A stretch of 64,000 nucleotides of DNA from Hominifimenecus microfluidus (GTDB lineage Bacteria > Bacillota > Clostridia > Lachnospirales > Lachnospiraceae): positions 1 through 64,000 of the forward strand of contig JAJEQR010000004.1 of the NCBI GenBank assembly GCA_020687485.1, written 5' to 3'. How positions within the stretch are numbered: position 1 is the stretch's first letter; each line of letters opens with the position of its first letter. Below the pieces are notes generated by a model, which saw nothing but the letters and a program-made list of their open reading frames with translations, was not told where the DNA came from and searched no databases. The translations under genes and the position numbers were made by a program. Shown one piece after another: positions 34,060 to 43,158 of this stretch.

Positions 34060-35124
34060 ATGGAAGAAAAGCTGCTTTCTTATATGGAGAAAGAAAAAAT
34101 AGAGGCATTCTATATACATAAACCAGAAAACGTCCGTTATATTTGCGGATATTCTGGCGGAGATGTGTATCTTTTGATGATTCCGGGGCATTGGTATCTT
34201 CTGACAGACCCGAGATGCATGGAACATGCACAGATGGAATGCCCGATGTACGACTGTATTGACTGGAGACCTTACGGATCCATTATGAGCTGTATAGCGT
34301 CAATTGCACAAAAGGAAAATCTGAAATCGATTGCGTTTGAAGCAGACTGTATCAACGTTGCATTTTACAGAAAACTTCGTGAACAGACCAGATGTGAATT
34401 ACTTCCTGTCGAGGGAATTGTGGAAGAATTCAGAACAATAAAGACAGAAAGTGAATTGGCAGATATCCGAATCGCGTGCGAGATTTCCTCACGAGCATTT
34501 GAATATCTTTGTGGACAAATCCATCCTGGCGTAACAGAAAAGGAACTGGAGGCAAAACTGGCGGCCTGGATGCAGTGTCAGGGATCAGATGTTAAGACAA
34601 GCGCGAATATTGTTATCTCAGGAGCTAAGACATCCATGCTTCATGGAAATCCGGATATGAAGGCAGTGGAGTATGGAGATTTTGTACTGATGGATTATGG
34701 CTGTAAATATAACGGTTATACAGCAGACATTACAAGAACTGTTGTAGTCGGAAAGGCAACAGGGAAGCAGAAAGAAGTTTATCAGTACGTAAAAGAGATG
34801 AATGAAGCCGGTATTGCAGCTGCCTGTGATGGGGTCCCTGCAGAGAACATTTATCTGGCAGCGCGTAAAGTGATTGAAAATACGGAATATATACCCTATT
34901 TTTATCAGAGCATCGGCCATGGATTTGGGTTATTTGTTCATGAACATCCATTTGTACGGCCAATGGGAACAGATATTCTGAAAGCCGGAAATACGATGAC
35001 GGTAGAACCCGGAATTTATATTCCTGGATGGGGTGGGGTTCGTATAGAAGATGACATTCTGATTACAAAAACTGGGAATGAAAATCTTGTTTCGGCTCCG
35101 AAAGATTTGATCGAACTGTTCTAA
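34060..35124 (+). CDS. M24-family aminopeptidase (Xaa-Pro type), paralog 2
   Basis: 354 residues, clearly homologous along its whole length to the peptidase at 31895-32956: same start MEEKLLSYMEKEKIEAFYI against METRLLEYMESNHMDAFYI, and the same ligands in LMDYGCKYNGYTADITR, GHGFGLFVHEHPF, VEPGIY and RIEDDILI. The N-terminal half differs more than the catalytic half. Two copies around one deglycase suggest division of labour over different peptides. CAGGAG precedes the ATG. Confidence 0.9.
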   Translation: MEEKLLSYMEKEKIEAFYIHKPENVRYICGYSGGDVYLLMIPGHWYLLTDPRCMEHAQMECPMYDCIDWRPYGSIMSCIASIAQKENLKSIAFEADCINVAFYRKLREQTRCELLPVEGIVEEFRTIKTESELADIRIACEISSRAFEYLCGQIHPGVTEKELEAKLAAWMQCQGSDVKTSANIVISGAKTSMLHGNPDMKAVEYGDFVLMDYGCKYNGYTADITRTVVVGKATGKQKEVYQYVKEMNEAGIAAACDGVPAENIYLAARKVIENTEYIPYFYQSIGHGFGLFVHEHPFVRPMGTDILKAGNTMTVEPGIYIPGWGGVRIEDDILITKTGNENLVSAPKDLIELF

Positions 35125-35177
35125 ATGCGGAAGATAAAAAGGAATCAGTGGATACAAAGCGTCAAAGGAGGATAACT

Positions 35178-36854
35178 ATGGACAAAAAACGTGTAATGGC
35201 ACTTGTGCTGTCAACGGTAATGGCACTGAGCGGTGCTGCTTGTTCAACGCCTGCATCGAAGGAAACGGCAGCGGCGGGAACATCTTCGGATTCAACTGTT
35301 GCATCAGGGAAAGATGATGCAACAGTTGATACGGCATCGGGTGAGAAAATTTTCCGTTATTCAATTGCAGCGGATGTGGCAACGCTGGATCAGCAAAAGA
35401 TGAATGAATCTGTAGCAGCTACAATTGGTTATCATATCCAGGAAGGACTTACCCGCAGTATCAGCGGTGAAGTGTATCCTGGTATTGCGGAAAGCTGGGA
35501 TGTCAGTGAAGATGGTTTGACGTACACATTTCATTTGAGAGATGCGGTTTGGAGTGATGGAAAAGCAATTACCGCAGATGATTTTGCTTATGGTATGAAG
35601 CGAATTGTTGATCCGGAAGTTGCCAGTGCTTTTGCTTTTATTGCAAAACCTCTTCTGAATGCAACGGAAATCACAGCAGGTGAGAAGAATGTGGATGAAC
35701 TGGGTGTAAAGGTTATTGACGAGAAAACTCTGGAGTGTACCCTTGCTTTTCCGGCGCCGTATTTCCTTCAGCTGCTTTCTATGAGTCAGTTCTATGCGAC
35801 AAGAGAAGATCTGGCGGAGCAGTACGGATCTGATTTCGCGGGAAGTGCCGATAAAAATGTGTATGATGGTCCGTTTAAGCTCAAAGAGTGGAAGCCGAAT
35901 GACCGAATTATTCTTGAGAAAAATGAGAATTACTGGGATGCGGAAAATGTAAAGCTGGATGGTGCGGAAATCATTGTTGTCGCAGATGAAAATACAGCAC
36001 TTGCCATGTACGAACAGGGTGAATTGGATTATGTGGACGTTCCCACTGATTTAATTCCGAATTATCCGGATGCAGAATTCTACTATTCCGGCGCATGTGA
36101 TTTTATTAAGTTGAATACGGGAGATGGACCGCTGGCAAATCGAAACTTCCGTCTGGCGCTGAATTATGGTTTAAACCGCAATGAGTTTATCAATCTTTCT
36201 ACAAATGGATACTGGACGCCGGCAAACCGATTTGTTCTTGGCATCGTTGGCGGTGAGTCAAAAACCTGGGAAGAAGAGCATCCTTATACGGCATTCCCTC
36301 TGGATGGAGATCAGGCAAAAGCGCAGGAATATTTACAGACAGCTATGAGCGAGCTTGGCGTGAGTGCTCCATCTGAAATTCAGATCGAGCTTCTTACAAC
36401 GGATATGGAGAGAACGAAAAAAGAAGCAGAGGTAATTCAGGCACTCCTTCAGGATTCGTTAGGCATTGTCATCAATATTAGTCTGGTTCCGCGAGCGGAT
36501 CGTTTGTCACGAGAAGAGACTGGTGATTATGAGATGGTAATCTCAGGCATTCTGCCAGATTATCCGGATCCGATTTCCTTCCTGGAATCCTGGGAGACAA
36601 CATCGCCGTATAACCATACGAATTATTCAAATCCGGAGTATGATGCGCTTCTGGAGAAAGCTTATGCAGATGGAAATGCCACAACTCGTTTTGATACGCT
36701 GTTTGAAGCAGAGAAACTCTTTATGGAAGATGGCGGGCTGGTTCCGCTGCAGTTCCGCAGAAATGCAAAGCTGGTAAATACGGCAGTAACCGGAGTTACA
36801 AATTATTTCTGCGGCTACAATATCAATTTTATTCATGCGGATAAAGCAGAATAA
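35178..36854 (+). CDS. oppA: Oligopeptide ABC transporter, substrate-binding lipoprotein
   Basis: 558 residues of the SBP_bac_5 family. Lipoprotein signal MDKKRVMALVLSTVMALSGAAC with lipidation at the Cys, then a Ser/Thr linker and the peptide-binding fold: YHIQEGLTRS, AESWDVSEDGLTYTFHLRD, VWSDGKAITADDF, GTGDG-like region and PDPISFLESW. The length fits OppA rather than the shorter nickel or sugar binders. It should capture the peptide handled by the neighbouring enzymes. AAAGGAGG precedes ATG 35178. Confidence 0.92.
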   Translation: MDKKRVMALVLSTVMALSGAACSTPASKETAAAGTSSDSTVASGKDDATVDTASGEKIFRYSIAADVATLDQQKMNESVAATIGYHIQEGLTRSISGEVYPGIAESWDVSEDGLTYTFHLRDAVWSDGKAITADDFAYGMKRIVDPEVASAFAFIAKPLLNATEITAGEKNVDELGVKVIDEKTLECTLAFPAPYFLQLLSMSQFYATREDLAEQYGSDFAGSADKNVYDGPFKLKEWKPNDRIILEKNENYWDAENVKLDGAEIIVVADENTALAMYEQGELDYVDVPTDLIPNYPDAEFYYSGACDFIKLNTGDGPLANRNFRLALNYGLNRNEFINLSTNGYWTPANRFVLGIVGGESKTWEEEHPYTAFPLDGDQAKAQEYLQTAMSELGVSAPSEIQIELLTTDMERTKKEAEVIQALLQDSLGIVINISLVPRADRLSREETGDYEMVISGILPDYPDPISFLESWETTSPYNHTNYSNPEYDALLEKAYADGNATTRFDTLFEAEKLFMEDGGLVPLQFRRNAKLVNTAVTGVTNYFCGYNINFIHADKAE

Positions 36855-36872
36855 AACAACGGGGTTTTACAT

Positions 36873-37793
36873 ATGGCGAAGTATATTTTGAAACGGTTGG
36901 CAGTATCAATTGTAACATTGTTTGTTCTGATTACGGTTGTGTTTGTTCTGGTGCGGGTTATGCCAGGCGATCCATTTACTGGAGAAAAAATCACTCCAGA
37001 GATAAAAGCAAACCTGGAAGCTTATTATGGTTTTGATAAGCCCCTGCCTGTTCAATACTTTACATATGTAGGAAATCTCCTGAAGGGCGAGTTTGGCTAT
37101 TCCATGAAGTTCATGAACCGTTCAGTTGGAGATATCATAGCGCTTTCATTCCCATATTCTTTTGATTTGGGAATGAGGGCGCTGACCCTTTCGATTTCTC
37201 TTGGTTTGATTTTTGGCATTTTGGCAGCAAGAAACCGGGGGAAAAAGTTGGATCTTTTCTGCGTTGTTGTTGCAATTCTAGGTACATCAATTCCAGATTT
37301 TATTATGGGAGCTCTCTTGCAATATGTTTTTGGTATCGAATGGGGACTGCTTCCAGTTGCTCAGTATCTTGGTTTTCAGTATACGATCCTTCCATCAATA
37401 GCACTTGGCTTCTATACATTGGCGATGGTTTCTCGTATGATGCGTGCAAGTATGCTGGAAGTTATCAGCCAGGATTATATAAAGACAGCAAAGTCGGATG
37501 GAATCTCGAATCTTCGTATTGTATGGCGTCATCAGATTCGTAATGCAATCATGCCAGTTGTAACAATGCTCGGTCCGGTAGTAGCAGCAACACTGACGGG
37601 AACCTTCGTTATTGAATCCATATTTGCAATTCCAGGAATGGGAAAGTATTACGTAGAGAGCGTGCAAAACTTGGATTATTCTCTTGTTCTGGGAATGACA
37701 GTTTTCTTTGGCAGCGTAATGATTTTTGCTAATTTTTTGGTAGATATTTTATATGGAATTATTGATCCGAGAATTCGTCTGGGAGGAAAGTAG
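36873..37793 (+). CDS. oppB: Oligopeptide ABC transporter, permease B
   Basis: 306 residues. N-terminal KYILKRLAVSIVTLFVLITV and VRVMPGDPF are the start signature of OppB/DppB permeases. Six helices are expected, with the ATPase-contact loop RMMRASMLEVISQDYIKTAK. The ribosome site is weak (GGGG), 19 bases after oppA, so translation may depend on coupling. Confidence 0.93.
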   Translation: MAKYILKRLAVSIVTLFVLITVVFVLVRVMPGDPFTGEKITPEIKANLEAYYGFDKPLPVQYFTYVGNLLKGEFGYSMKFMNRSVGDIIALSFPYSFDLGMRALTLSISLGLIFGILAARNRGKKLDLFCVVVAILGTSIPDFIMGALLQYVFGIEWGLLPVAQYLGFQYTILPSIALGFYTLAMVSRMMRASMLEVISQDYIKTAKSDGISNLRIVWRHQIRNAIMPVVTMLGPVVAATLTGTFVIESIFAIPGMGKYYVESVQNLDYSLVLGMTVFFGSVMIFANFLVDILYGIIDPRIRLGGK

Positions 37794-37801
37794 GTAAGAG
37801 T

Positions 37802-38755
37802 ATGACGGCAAAGAGATGCAAATGCGGAGAAATTCCTGAAATAGAGGCATCCAGGTTTGAGCATATAGGAAAAGACCAGGGAGAGATGGAGCAGATTACC
37901 CGGCCAAATCTTTCCTACTGGCAGGATGCATGGCGGAGAATCAAAAAGAATAAAGTGGCATTTTGTTCATTGCTGTTGATTCTTCTGTATGCATTACTGG
38001 CGATTTTTGCACCTATGTTCAGTCAGTATGGCTTTGCAGAAGTGGATTCCTCTCATATGAATGAATTCTTTTCTGCTCAGCATTGGCTGGGAACGGATTC
38101 ACTGGGCAGAGATCTCTGGGTGCGAACCTGGAGGGGAGCCAGAGTTTCTTTGAGTATTGGATTCATTGCAGCTGTTCTGAATGCTTGCATTGGCGCAGTC
38201 ATTGGAGGAGTGAGCGGTTATTACGGTGGGAAGCTGGATATGGTTATCATGCGTATCATAGATGTACTATATGGAATCCCCAGTTTAATTGTTACGATTC
38301 TTGTTATGGTTGTGCTTGGATCGGGAATTCCCAGCTTAATTGTGGCACTTATTATTGTTGGTTGGATTGGAACTGCACGGTTTGTCCGGGGAGAAGTTCT
38401 TCGGCTGAAAGAACAGGATTTTGTATCTGCAGCAAAAGTGCTTGGCGTATCAAATCTGAAGATTATTATCAAGCATATTATTCCTAATATTATGGGATTG
38501 ATCATTACGAATCTGACGATGGCTGTTCCTAATGCAATTTTCCGAGAGGCATTCTTAAGCTATATTGGCCTTGGTATTGCACCGCCTGAATGCAGCTGGG
38601 GAATTCTGGCCAAAGAAGGCGTGAAAATGCTTCGCATAGAAGCTTATCAGCTGTTTGTTCCGGCATTTTTTATTTGCACAACCATGTTGGCGTTGAATCT
38701 TCTTGGAGATGGACTCCGTGATGCATTGGATCCAAAGCTTCGGGGAACGGAATAG
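37802..38755 (+). CDS. oppC: Oligopeptide ABC transporter, permease C
   Basis: 317 residues. A hydrophilic head of about 45 residues containing a C-x-C pair (KRCKCGEIP), then SYWQDAWRRIKKNKVAFCSL and six helices with GTDSLGRDLWVRTWRGARVSL and the loop KEQDFVSAAKVLGVSNLKI, typical of OppC/DppC. The head is longer than usual, and an alternative start at 37886 (MEQITRP) would remove it. It follows oppB by 8 bases. Confidence 0.92.
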   Translation: MTAKRCKCGEIPEIEASRFEHIGKDQGEMEQITRPNLSYWQDAWRRIKKNKVAFCSLLLILLYALLAIFAPMFSQYGFAEVDSSHMNEFFSAQHWLGTDSLGRDLWVRTWRGARVSLSIGFIAAVLNACIGAVIGGVSGYYGGKLDMVIMRIIDVLYGIPSLIVTILVMVVLGSGIPSLIVALIIVGWIGTARFVRGEVLRLKEQDFVSAAKVLGVSNLKIIIKHIIPNIMGLIITNLTMAVPNAIFREAFLSYIGLGIAPPECSWGILAKEGVKMLRIEAYQLFVPAFFICTTMLALNLLGDGLRDALDPKLRGTE

Positions 38756-38767
38756 GAGGAGCGGACA

Positions 38768-39775
38768 ATGAGTGAATCGTCACTGCTGAAAATTGAAGAC
38801 CTGACATTTTCTTTCCGAACCTACGGCGGAGTTGTGAAAGCAGTACGAGGCGTTAGCTTTGAAGTAAATGCAGGAGAAACGGTAGGTATCGTAGGAGAGA
38901 GTGGATGCGGAAAGAGTGTGACAGCACAGTGCATTCTTAAGCTGAATCCGGAGCCGCCGGGATTTTTTGAAAAAGGATCCATTCAATACCATGGGGAGGA
39001 AATCATTACAAAAAGCGATAAGGAAATGCGGAAGATTCGCGGCATGGAGATTGGATTCATTTTTCAGGATCCTATGACATCTTTAAATCCAACGATGCGC
39101 ATTGGAAAACAGATCGAAGAAGTATTTGCCAGTCATCCGGAAATCAGTAAAAAGGAAAGGAAAGAACGGGCAATTGAAATCCTCAAAATGGTAGGAATTA
39201 ATGATGTAGAACGCCGGTATATGCAATATCCGCATGAACTGAGCGGAGGCATGAAGCAGAGAGTAATGATTGCGCGTGCATTAGTGGGAAATCCCAGCAT
39301 TGTAATTGCGGATGAACCCACAACATCATTAGATGTTACAATTGAAGCTCAGATCCTGGATTTGCTAAAAAAGCTGCAAAAGGAATTAGGCACAGCAATT
39401 ATTTTCATTACGCATGATCTTGGTGTTATTGCGAAACTGTGTGACCGTGTCGTTGTAATGTATGGCGGTAAGATTGTGGAATCAGGAATGGTCAGAGATA
39501 TTTTTTATCAGACAGGACATCCATACACGAATGGGTTACTGAATTCTGTGCCTCGCCTGGATCTTTCCCGGGATGTGAAACTGGTTCCGATTCAGGGAAC
39601 ACCGCCGGACCTTTTTTCACCGCCGGTGGGCTGTCCATTTGCAGCTCGCTGTGAATATGCAATGAAGGTATGCAGAGAAGAAATGCCGCCGGAATTTGAA
39701 TTATCCGAAGGGCATTACTGTGCATGCTGGCTTCGGCATCCAAATGCACCTGAAATACAGCTTACAAGATTCTGA
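38768..39775 (+). CDS. oppD: Oligopeptide ABC transporter, ATP-binding protein D
   Basis: 335 residues. Walker A GESGCGKSVT, Q-loop FIFQDPMTSLNPTMRI, signature LSGGMKQRVMIARAL, Walker B IVIADEPTTSLDVT and the OppD C-terminal extension with GCPFAARCEYAMKVC, whose cysteines bind an iron-sulphur cluster in related proteins. GAGGAG precedes the ATG, 12 bases after oppC. Confidence 0.94.
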   Translation: MSESSLLKIEDLTFSFRTYGGVVKAVRGVSFEVNAGETVGIVGESGCGKSVTAQCILKLNPEPPGFFEKGSIQYHGEEIITKSDKEMRKIRGMEIGFIFQDPMTSLNPTMRIGKQIEEVFASHPEISKKERKERAIEILKMVGINDVERRYMQYPHELSGGMKQRVMIARALVGNPSIVIADEPTTSLDVTIEAQILDLLKKLQKELGTAIIFITHDLGVIAKLCDRVVVMYGGKIVESGMVRDIFYQTGHPYTNGLLNSVPRLDLSRDVKLVPIQGTPPDLFSPPVGCPFAARCEYAMKVCREEMPPEFELSEGHYCACWLRHPNAPEIQLTRF

Positions 39776-39791
39776 GAAAGGAAAAAATGAG

Positions 39792-40769
39792 ATGATGAAA
39801 AAACCTATTTCCGAAAAAGATCCGCTGGTTCAGGTGAAAGATGTATGCAAATATTTTCAGGTGTCAAAGAAAGGTATATTGAAAGCGGTAGATCATGTAT
39901 CGTTTGATATTTATCGGGGTGAAACATTAGGTCTTGTAGGTGAAAGCGGATGCGGAAAATCTACGATCGGAAGATGTATTGTGCGTCTTCATGAGCCGAC
40001 TTCCGGAGAAATTATTTATGATGGAATAAGCAGCAGAAAGACAGGCAGAGAGGAACAGCTCAATTTTTGCCGAAAAGTGCAGATGATTTTTCAAAACCCA
40101 TATTCTTCTTTAAATTCCAGAATGACGGTGAAAGAAATCATCGGTGAGGGGATGCGCATTCATTATAAGTATTCTGATGCTGAGATTGAGCAGAAGGTGG
40201 AGCAATTACTGAAGATTGTTGGCTTGAATCGTGATCATATGTCCCGGTTTCCGCATGAATTCAGCGGAGGACAACGGCAGCGAATCGGGATTGCCAGAGC
40301 ATTGGCAGTGAATCCTGAATTTATTGTTTGCGATGAACCGATTTCTGCGCTGGACGTATCTATACAGGCACAGGTAATTAATATGCTGAAAGAGCTGCAG
40401 GAAGAACTTCACCTGACATATTTGTTTATTGCACATGATCTTAGTGTGGTAAAGTATATTTCGGACAGAATTGTCGTTATGTATTTGGGGACTATAGTGG
40501 AAATCAGTGAGACAGAGGAACTTTTCTCCAATCCGATTCATCCGTATACCAGATCACTGCTGTCAGCAATCCCTGTTGCTGACCCGGATTTATCATCTGC
40601 GCGCCAGCGAATTATGTTAAAGGGAGAAATTCCCAGCCCCATTAATTTGAAGCCTGGGTGTCACTTTGCAGAACGTTGCCCGGAAGCGGAAGAAAGATGC
40701 TTTCAGGAATCACCGAAATTGTGTGATAGAGGAGACGGGCATTGCGTAGCCTGTCATCATGCGGTTTGA
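39792..40769 (+). CDS. oppF: Oligopeptide ABC transporter, ATP-binding protein F
   Basis: About 325 residues. Walker A GESGCGKSTIGR, Q-loop MIFQNPYSSLNSRM, signature FSGGQRQRIGIARAL, Walker B FIVCDEPISALDVS and the C-terminal GCHFAERCPEAEERC. Forms the ATPase heterodimer with OppD. AAAGGA precedes the start; ATG 39792 and 39795 are adjacent, and a three-codon frame ATG AGA TGA overlaps them. Last gene of the transporter block. Confidence 0.93.
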   Translation: MMKKPISEKDPLVQVKDVCKYFQVSKKGILKAVDHVSFDIYRGETLGLVGESGCGKSTIGRCIVRLHEPTSGEIIYDGISSRKTGREEQLNFCRKVQMIFQNPYSSLNSRMTVKEIIGEGMRIHYKYSDAEIEQKVEQLLKIVGLNRDHMSRFPHEFSGGQRQRIGIARALAVNPEFIVCDEPISALDVSIQAQVINMLKELQEELHLTYLFIAHDLSVVKYISDRIVVMYLGTIVEISETEELFSNPIHPYTRSLLSAIPVADPDLSSARQRIMLKGEIPSPINLKPGCHFAERCPEAEERCFQESPKLCDRGDGHCVACHHAV

Positions 40770-40916
40770 TGTTGTAGGATTTTGCAAAATGGGTTGCCTG
40801 TACCTGCAATTTTGTGATAGAATATTAAAATAGTTACTAACACAAAGTCAAGTAAAATCTAATAAAGAAAGCCAGCAATTATTTTAACGTATAAAAAACG
40901 CTGGGGAAATGTGTAT

Positions 40917-41630
40917 ATGGGATTAGATAATCAGGGCAGTCAGCCTCTCTACAAACAGTTAGAAGAAAAAATAATTCAGGATATTGAAAATGGCATTTAT
41001 CGAAAAGGGCAGAAGATTCCAACGGAAAAAGAATTAAGCCAGATGTATGATGTGAGCAGAATTACTGTACGCAAAGCGTTGGAAGAAATTACGAAACAGG
41101 GAATTCTGGAACGTCATGCGGGAAAGGGCACTTATGTTGCATCTGTGAAGCTGCAGAGATCGATTGCTACTTTTATGAGTTTTACGGAGTGCTGTGAGGC
41201 TCAGGGCTTAAAACCAGGCGCACGCATGATCAAAAATGTAATTGAAGATGCAACCGCGGAAGATTGTGATACGCTGGAGATTGAACCGGAATCCAAGGTA
41301 TTGGCGATTGACCGAATCCGTTATGCAGATGGGGTACCAGTTTCTCTGGAGCAGGGACGATTTACAGAAGATTATTTTTATCTTTTGCAGGAAAATCTGA
41401 ATGACTGTTCTCTTTTTCAGATTTTGCGAGAAAAATATGGGATTACTTTGACCAGTGGGAAGAATATATTAGAGCTTGCATATGCCAGCTTTGAAGTTTC
41501 TCGGTATTTGCAGATCCCTTCTCGATCTCCGCTTCTGCTTATGTCTGGCCTGATTATGGATGGAAATGGAAAGAATGTTTTTTATTCAAAGCAATATATT
41601 GTAGGTGATAAGTTTAAATTTTACCTATAA
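40917..41630 (+). CDS. GntR-family regulator with UTRA domain
   Basis: 237 residues. The N-terminal winged helix PLYKQLEEKIIQDIENGIY...GQKIPTEKELSQMYDVSRITVRKALEEI (cited in part) is of the GntR/HutC class, ending GKGTYVA. The C-terminal UTRA ligand domain includes ATFMSFTE, LEIEPESKVLAIDRIRYADG and VSLEQGRF. UTRA domains bind small ligands, often phosphosugars, so a phosphorylated fructosamine is a reasonable inducer. GGGGAA precedes ATG 40917. It probably binds the TGTAT/ATACA operators 9-10 kb upstream. Confidence 0.9.
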   Translation: MGLDNQGSQPLYKQLEEKIIQDIENGIYRKGQKIPTEKELSQMYDVSRITVRKALEEITKQGILERHAGKGTYVASVKLQRSIATFMSFTECCEAQGLKPGARMIKNVIEDATAEDCDTLEIEPESKVLAIDRIRYADGVPVSLEQGRFTEDYFYLLQENLNDCSLFQILREKYGITLTSGKNILELAYASFEVSRYLQIPSRSPLLLMSGLIMDGNGKNVFYSKQYIVGDKFKFYL

Positions 41631-41716
41631 AGTTTGTGAAGTACTTCTAAAAGATATTATTTTCAAAGACTTATCAATGTCTGTGTTCTTTTAATAATGC
41701 TTGCAGAGGAGAACGA

Positions 41717-42580
41717 ATGAAAATATCCTGTATACAGATGAATGTGAAGCTGGGAGATCGGGAATATAACTTCGCACACGCAGAAGAATTAATCGCTCAG
41801 GCTGTCAAAGCGACCCCGGATGTGATTGTACTTCCAGAAACCTGGAACACCGGCTTCTTCCCGCGCGAAAGGCTTGCAGAAATGGCAGATTCCGATGCGG
41901 CAGAAACCATCCGGCGTATCGGCGCATTGGCGAAAGAGTATCAGGTCAATATTGTGGCCGGAAGTATCGCGAATAGAAAAGCTGCGAAGGAAAAGAATGC
42001 AACGAATGCAAGCGAAAAGAGCACAGATGAGAGAAATGTAGCTGGAAAGTGCGCAGACGGGAAGACTAGAAATGTTTATAACACGGCCTGCGTATTTGAC
42101 CGCTGTGGAAATTGCATCGCGACCTACGATAAAGTTCACCTGTTTTCCCCGATGGGAGAGGGCGATGCCTTTACCGCCGGAGACCGCATCTGTCAGTTCA
42201 CACTGGATGGAATCCCCTGCGGACTAATCATCTGCTATGATCTGCGCTTTCCGGAATGGGTCAGAAAGACGGCTCTGCCGGGTATTGATATTCTATTTGT
42301 GGTATCCCAATGGCCAGCAGCCCGCACCAGCCATCTGCTCGCACTGATTACGGCTCGTGCCATCGAGAACCAGACTTTTGTGGTCTGCTGCAATTCCTGC
42401 GGCATGGCATACGACACCGTATACGGAGGAAACTCTGCAATCCTTGATCCGCTGGGTGAGACGATTACCTCTGCAGGAGCGGAGGAGATGATTCTCACCG
42501 CAGACTGCGATTTTTCGCAGATCGAAGCCATTCGCAGATCGATTCCAGTCTTTCATGACCGCCGGCCGGAGCTTTACTGA
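41717..42580 (+). CDS. Carbon-nitrogen hydrolase (nitrilase superfamily, omega-amidase-like)
   Basis: 287 residues. The catalytic triad is visible: Glu in VIVLPETWNTGFFP (about residue 41), Lys in YDKVHLFSPMGE and Cys in GLIICYDLRFPEW. The motif set is closest to omega-amidase and related amide hydrolases such as YafV. A Lys/Asn/Glu-rich insertion of roughly 25 residues (about 93-118) between Glu and Lys is unusual and is probably a surface loop. AGAGGAGA precedes the ATG. Separate from the peptide operon by position and base use. Confidence 0.88.
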   Translation: MKISCIQMNVKLGDREYNFAHAEELIAQAVKATPDVIVLPETWNTGFFPRERLAEMADSDAAETIRRIGALAKEYQVNIVAGSIANRKAAKEKNATNASEKSTDERNVAGKCADGKTRNVYNTACVFDRCGNCIATYDKVHLFSPMGEGDAFTAGDRICQFTLDGIPCGLIICYDLRFPEWVRKTALPGIDILFVVSQWPAARTSHLLALITARAIENQTFVVCCNSCGMAYDTVYGGNSAILDPLGETITSAGAEEMILTADCDFSQIEAIRRSIPVFHDRRPELY

Positions 42581-42640
42581 AATGGCATTACCAATCATGG
42601 ATAATAGCCTCTGATCTGAGAGACAGAGAAGGACATCGCT

Positions 42641-43120
42641 ATGAGCAGTAGCATATCAACGAATGAGAACAAGCGCCCGTGGATTGCTGTCAGTGCCTGC
42701 CTTCTGGGTGAGAACTGCAAGTACAACGGTGGGAATAATTACCGGGCGGAATTGAAGGAATTTCTGGCAGATTATAAGGTAATACCAGTCTGTCCGGAAG
42801 TCGCCGGAGGACTTCCAACGCCAAGAGTTCCTGTCGAGCTTAAAGATGGCATCCCATTTGACCGGGATGGTATCAGCCGGGAGAAGGAATTCCGCCTGGG
42901 AACTGAACGCACCCTGCAGGAGCTTAAGGACAAAGAGATCGCATTCGCAATCCTCCAGTCCCGCAGCCCGTCCTGCGGAGTCGGGCAGATTTATGACGGA
43001 ACCTTCAGCGGAACCAAAATCCCCGGCATGGGAATGTTCGCCGCAGCAATGAAAGCCGCCGGGTATCCGGTGTATGATGTCGAGGAGGTTCTTGGTGGAA
43101 TGTTGCCAGAAAAGAAATAA
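42641..43120 (+). CDS. DUF523 family protein
   Basis: 159 residues with the DUF523 markers VSACLLGENCKYNGGNN, VIPVCPEVAGGLPTPR and LQSRSPSCGVGQIYDG. The three conserved cysteine regions suggest a metal or cluster site; the family's function is not established, though it is often linked to 2-thiouracil desulphidase-like activity. No strong Shine-Dalgarno was evident (AGAAGGA 9 bases upstream is acceptable). Ends in a bidirectional terminator. Confidence 0.88.
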   Translation: MSSSISTNENKRPWIAVSACLLGENCKYNGGNNYRAELKEFLADYKVIPVCPEVAGGLPTPRVPVELKDGIPFDRDGISREKEFRLGTERTLQELKDKEIAFAILQSRSPSCGVGQIYDGTFSGTKIPGMGMFAAAMKAAGYPVYDVEEVLGGMLPEKK

Positions 43121-43150
43121 CGCTCACATGTTCTGTGAGCGTTATTTTTA
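43117..43150. terminator. Bidirectional terminator
   Basis: AATAACGCTCACA pairs with TGTGAGCGTTATT around a 3-5 nt loop, with T-runs on both strands. It serves the DUF523 gene and the convergent ATPase gene. Confidence 0.9.
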
Positions 43151-43158
43151 GCAGGTTG

